Assembly (NCBI GenBank): GCA_025934835.1 | Contig: JAICWL010000001.1 | Coordinates: 16,835 to 80,834 of the forward strand | Direction of reading: 5' to 3' | DNA length: 64,000 nucleotides | From: Fimbriimonadaceae bacterium | GTDB taxonomy: Bacteria; Armatimonadota; Fimbriimonadia; Fimbriimonadales; Fimbriimonadaceae | Part shown: piece by piece, positions 61,522 through 64,000 of the stretch | Position numbering within the stretch: the stretch's first letter is position 1 | Layout: each line of letters starts with the position of its first letter | Translations under genes and position numbers: made by a program | The notes under the pieces: generated by a model | What the model was told of the DNA's origin: nothing | The model's input: the letters and a program-made list of their open reading frames with translations, nothing else | Database searches by the model: none

Positions 61522-64000
61522 CTACGCTGCGTCGGGAGACGGCGCGGAATAGATCTCCGACTCCAGTTTGGCGGATGGCACGATTTCGAGCTCGCTCGCA
61601 GGGATCGTTTCGCGAAGCGCCGCACGGAAGCTCTCCCCAGGATTGACGTGCTGCGTCGCGAAAAGTGGCGTGTATTTGTCTTCCGGCATCACTTGGATGG
61701 CCAGTTCATAGTCCCCAGGATGCTCGTCGACCACACGCCGCAACTTTCTCATTTGGAGGTCGGTGGCGCGCCAGATCTTGATCAGAGCGGTGCCACTGGC
61801 CCCCGACTCGGTTAGGTCCGGAAACAGCCCGGTCTCGAGCGGGCGAACGTCCTCCAGGCGCAGTTCGATCGACTTCTCGCCGCGCATCTCTCGGTGCATC
61901 ACGTACCCCGAGGCTTGTACGACCGTATCCTTGATCAAGGCCGTACGCAGCTTCTCGAAGGTGGCCGGGAAGGCTACCGCCGTCACCTGGCCGCTGAAAT
62001 CCTCGATCGCAAGCGAAGCCATTCGCTTCCCTTCGGACTTCGTGACGATCGACCGCATTTTGGCGATCACGCCCGCAACCCGCACGTACTCGTTCTCTTC
62101 CAGTTCCTCGACCGACGCGCACGTGTGGCTCGCGGCTTGGCGAAGGGTTCGCTCGTGGCCCCGAAGAGGATGATCGGAAACATAAATTCCCATGACCTCC
62201 TTTTCCATCGCGAGGTTCTCGCTCCGGGTAGGGGGATCGCAATCCGGAAGCTGCGGAAGTTGGCTTATCGATGGCCCGGAGCCCTCGCCGAAGAGCGAAT
62301 CCTGGCCCGACACGCGCTGCCGGTTTTGCATGTCCGCGTAGTGCAGGGCCGCGTCGACATGGTTCAGTAGCTTGTTCCGATTCGGCTCGATCCCGTCGAA
62401 CGCTCCCGCTCGAATCAGCGCCTCGAGAGCCGTGCGGTTCATGCCGGTCGGCTTGAGCCGGTCGACAAACTCGAATAGGTGGGTAAACGGCCCATTCTCC
62501 CGGCGCTCCTTCAGGATCCCTTCCACGACCCCCTCGCCAACGCCCTTGATCGCCGACATCCCGAATCGAATGCCGACCCGCTCCGCACCTGCTTTCTGGG
62601 CGGTTCGCTCGATCGAGAAGTCGCCTTGGGAGCTATTCACGTCCGGCTGCAGCACGGGAATCCGCTGTCGGCGGCACTCCTCTATGAACGCCGTGACCCT
62701 ATCCTCTTTGGACAGATACACGCTCAAGAGCGCGGACATGAACTCGACCGGATAGTTGGCCTTGAGGTAAGCCGTTTGGTACGAAAGGATCGCGTAGCAA
62801 ACCGCGTGCGCCTTGTTGAACGCGTAGCCCGCGAACGGCAGAAGCATCTCCCACACTCGGTCCGCGACTTGGGGCTCGATGCCGGCCGCCTCAGTTCCTT
62901 CCAAGAACTCGCGGTGCATGGAAGCCATCGCCTTGGCGTCCTTTTTCCCCATCGCTCGGCGCAGCACGTCCGCTTTGCCCAGGCTGAAACCTGCGATCGC
63001 CTGGACGAGCTTCAGGACCTGATCTTGATAGACGATGACGCCATACGTTTCCTCCAAAATCGGCCTCATTCGCTCGTCGAGGAATTGCGGCTGCACGCGT
63101 CCGAACTTGCTATCGATGAACCGGGGTATGTGCTCCATGGGCCCCGGCCGGTAGAGAGCGATCATGGCCGACAGCTCCCGAATGCTCTCCGGGCGAAGCT
63201 GCTGAACCCAGCGGGTCATGCCGCCCCCCTCGAGCTGGAACACGCCGATCGTTTCGCCCCGCGCCAGCATCTCCCAAGTTTTCGGGTCGGAGTCCGGAAT
63301 GTCCCCGATGTCGAACGTCTCACCGCTCTCCTCCGTGGTCTCCGATCCCCGAATGCGCGTGGCCTGGAGGTTCATGCTGCCCTTGACGTTCTCGACCGCC
63401 CGAGCCAGAACCGTAAGGTTCGAAAGACCGAGAAAGTCCATCTTGAGCAGCCCTATCTTTTCCAGGATGCCCATCGGGAATGCAGTTACCGCCTGGCCGT
63501 CGTTGCCTCGATAAAGGGGCACGTACTCGACCAGCGGATCGCGGGTGATCACCACCCCGGCCGCATGGACTCCTGCGTTGCGCGCCATCCCTTCGACGGT
63601 CTTCGCCGTCTCGAAGAGCTGCTTCGTCCGGCTGTCGACGTTCACCAGATCGCGAAACTCGGCGACCTCCTTGTACGCGCGCTCCAAAGAATAGCCGGGC
63701 AAGCCGGGGATCGTCTTCGTGAGCCTGTCGGTTTCTTGAGGGGCATATCCCATCACCCGGCCGCAGTCCTTAATCGCAGCCTTGGCGCCAAGAGTGCCGA
63801 ACGTGACGATCTGCGCGACATGATCCTTGCCAAAACGCTCGGTCACGTACTGCAGAATCTCGTCGCGCCGCGCGTCCTCGAAGTCCATGTCGATATCCGG
63901 CATCGAGATGCGTTCCGGGTTCAGAAACCGCTCGAACGTGAGGTCGTACTCGATAGGATCGACGTCCGTGATTCCCAGGCAGTAACTGACGAGGGAGCCG
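61522..64000 (-). CDS. dnaE: DNA polymerase III alpha subunit, C-terminal part
   Basis: The frame is open to the window edge, so the N-terminal PHP domain and first palm part are missing. About 826 codons are seen. Family motifs: PDIDMDFEDARRDEILQYV (two catalytic Asp residues), GVHAAGVVI, FSLGKADVLRRAMGKKDAKAM, YAFNKAHAVCYAILSYQTAYLKANYPVEFM, a helix-hairpin-helix region and a C-terminal OB domain (YVRVAGVIAKMRSIVTKSEGK). This is the replicative polymerase (DnaE1 type). It ends in a short unstructured tail. Confidence 0.96.
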   Translation of the reverse strand, partial: GSLVSYCLGITDVDPIEYDLTFERFLNPERISMPDIDMDFEDARRDEILQYVTERFGKDHVAQIVTFGTLGAKAAIKDCGRVMGYAPQETDRLTKTIPGLPGYSLERAYKEVAEFRDLVNVDSRTKQLFETAKTVEGMARNAGVHAAGVVITRDPLVEYVPLYRGNDGQAVTAFPMGILEKIGLLKMDFLGLSNLTVLARAVENVKGSMNLQATRIRGSETTEESGETFDIGDIPDSDPKTWEMLARGETIGVFQLEGGGMTRWVQQLRPESIRELSAMIALYRPGPMEHIPRFIDSKFGRVQPQFLDERMRPILEETYGVIVYQDQVLKLVQAIAGFSLGKADVLRRAMGKKDAKAMASMHREFLEGTEAAGIEPQVADRVWEMLLPFAGYAFNKAHAVCYAILSYQTAYLKANYPVEFMSALLSVYLSKEDRVTAFIEECRRQRIPVLQPDVNSSQGDFSIERTAQKAGAERVGIRFGMSAIKGVGEGVVEGILKERRENGPFTHLFEFVDRLKPTGMNRTALEALIRAGAFDGIEPNRNKLLNHVDAALHYADMQNRQRVSGQDSLFGEGSGPSISQLPQLPDCDPPTRSENLAMEKEVMGIYVSDHPLRGHERTLRQAASHTCASVEELEENEYVRVAGVIAKMRSIVTKSEGKRMASLAIEDFSGQVTAVAFPATFEKLRTALIKDTVVQASGYVMHREMRGEKSIELRLEDVRPLETGLFPDLTESGASGTALIKIWRATDLQMRKLRRVVDEHPGDYELAIQVMPEDKYTPLFATQHVNPGESFRAALRETIPASELEIVPSAKLESEIYSAPSPDAA

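Overview
The window is 64 kb of gene-dense bacterial chromosome, GC-rich (roughly 60% by eye), with about 60 protein genes, one tRNA and short intergenic gaps. The gene mix suggests an Armatimonadota (Fimbriimonas-like) bacterium: a PEP-CTERM protein, a DUF4382/DUF5666 lipoprotein, a type IV pilus secretin operon, several predicted secreted glycoside hydrolases, and several genes that seem to start at the 5' end of their mRNA (leaderless). This placement is inferred from gene content and style; no rRNA is present to confirm it. No CRISPR array, prophage or intact insertion sequence was seen.

Layout. 1-4109: end of an epimerase gene, then the proteostasis set tig-clpP-clpX. 4131-8938: a GH31 alpha-xylosidase-like enzyme with a PA14 insert, a PEP-CTERM protein and a beta-propeller lipoprotein. 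9349-15824: a glycine-rich RRM protein with a structured leader, argB, a metallophosphatase, a YHS-like exported protein, ruvC, a candidate new structured small RNA (about 12484-12590, + strand) with its own promoter, mutL and a DUF4382 lipoprotein. 16042-18959: hsp20-lon. 19538-24942: an unknown lipoprotein, then (minus strand) scpA-scpB-GNAT-D,D-carboxypeptidase-pseudouridine synthase behind a tRNA-Cys(GCA). 25194-28679: GNAT, a TPR protein, dnaK. 29111-35908: type IV pilus assembly operon (ExeA-like ATPase, excisionase-like HTH protein, pilM, pilN, pilO, a PilP-like protein, pilQ). 35984-37605: two poorly recognised genes of lower GC. 37706-42490: ispH, an L10-type leader with attenuator, rplJ-rplL, a Xer-type recombinase, fabF and acpP. 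42774-49755: BNR-repeat protein, CorC/HlyC-type membrane protein, SGNH hydrolase and two GH1-like enzymes. 49830-52598: ftsE-ftsX-murein hydrolase (EnvC-like), with mntR divergent. 53096-57951: MFS transporter, nucleotidyltransferase, lipid kinase, small lipoprotein, MsrB and two small genes. 57959-64000: MmgE/PrpD protein, three tandem related exported Spy/LTXXQ-like proteins and the 3' part of dnaE.

How the genes work together. Tig, ClpXP, Lon, Hsp20 and DnaK form a protein folding and degradation group. ScpAB (chromosome condensation), FtsEX with its hydrolase (septal wall splitting) and the carboxypeptidase serve division and wall maturation. PilMNO-P-Q make the inner-membrane platform and outer-membrane pore of a type IV pilus; no extension or retraction motor gene lies in the window. 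The most notable unexplained item is the candidate RNA at 12484-12590: a two-box promoter places transcription start at the first base of a helix that pairs the two ends of a predicted four-way-junction RNA.
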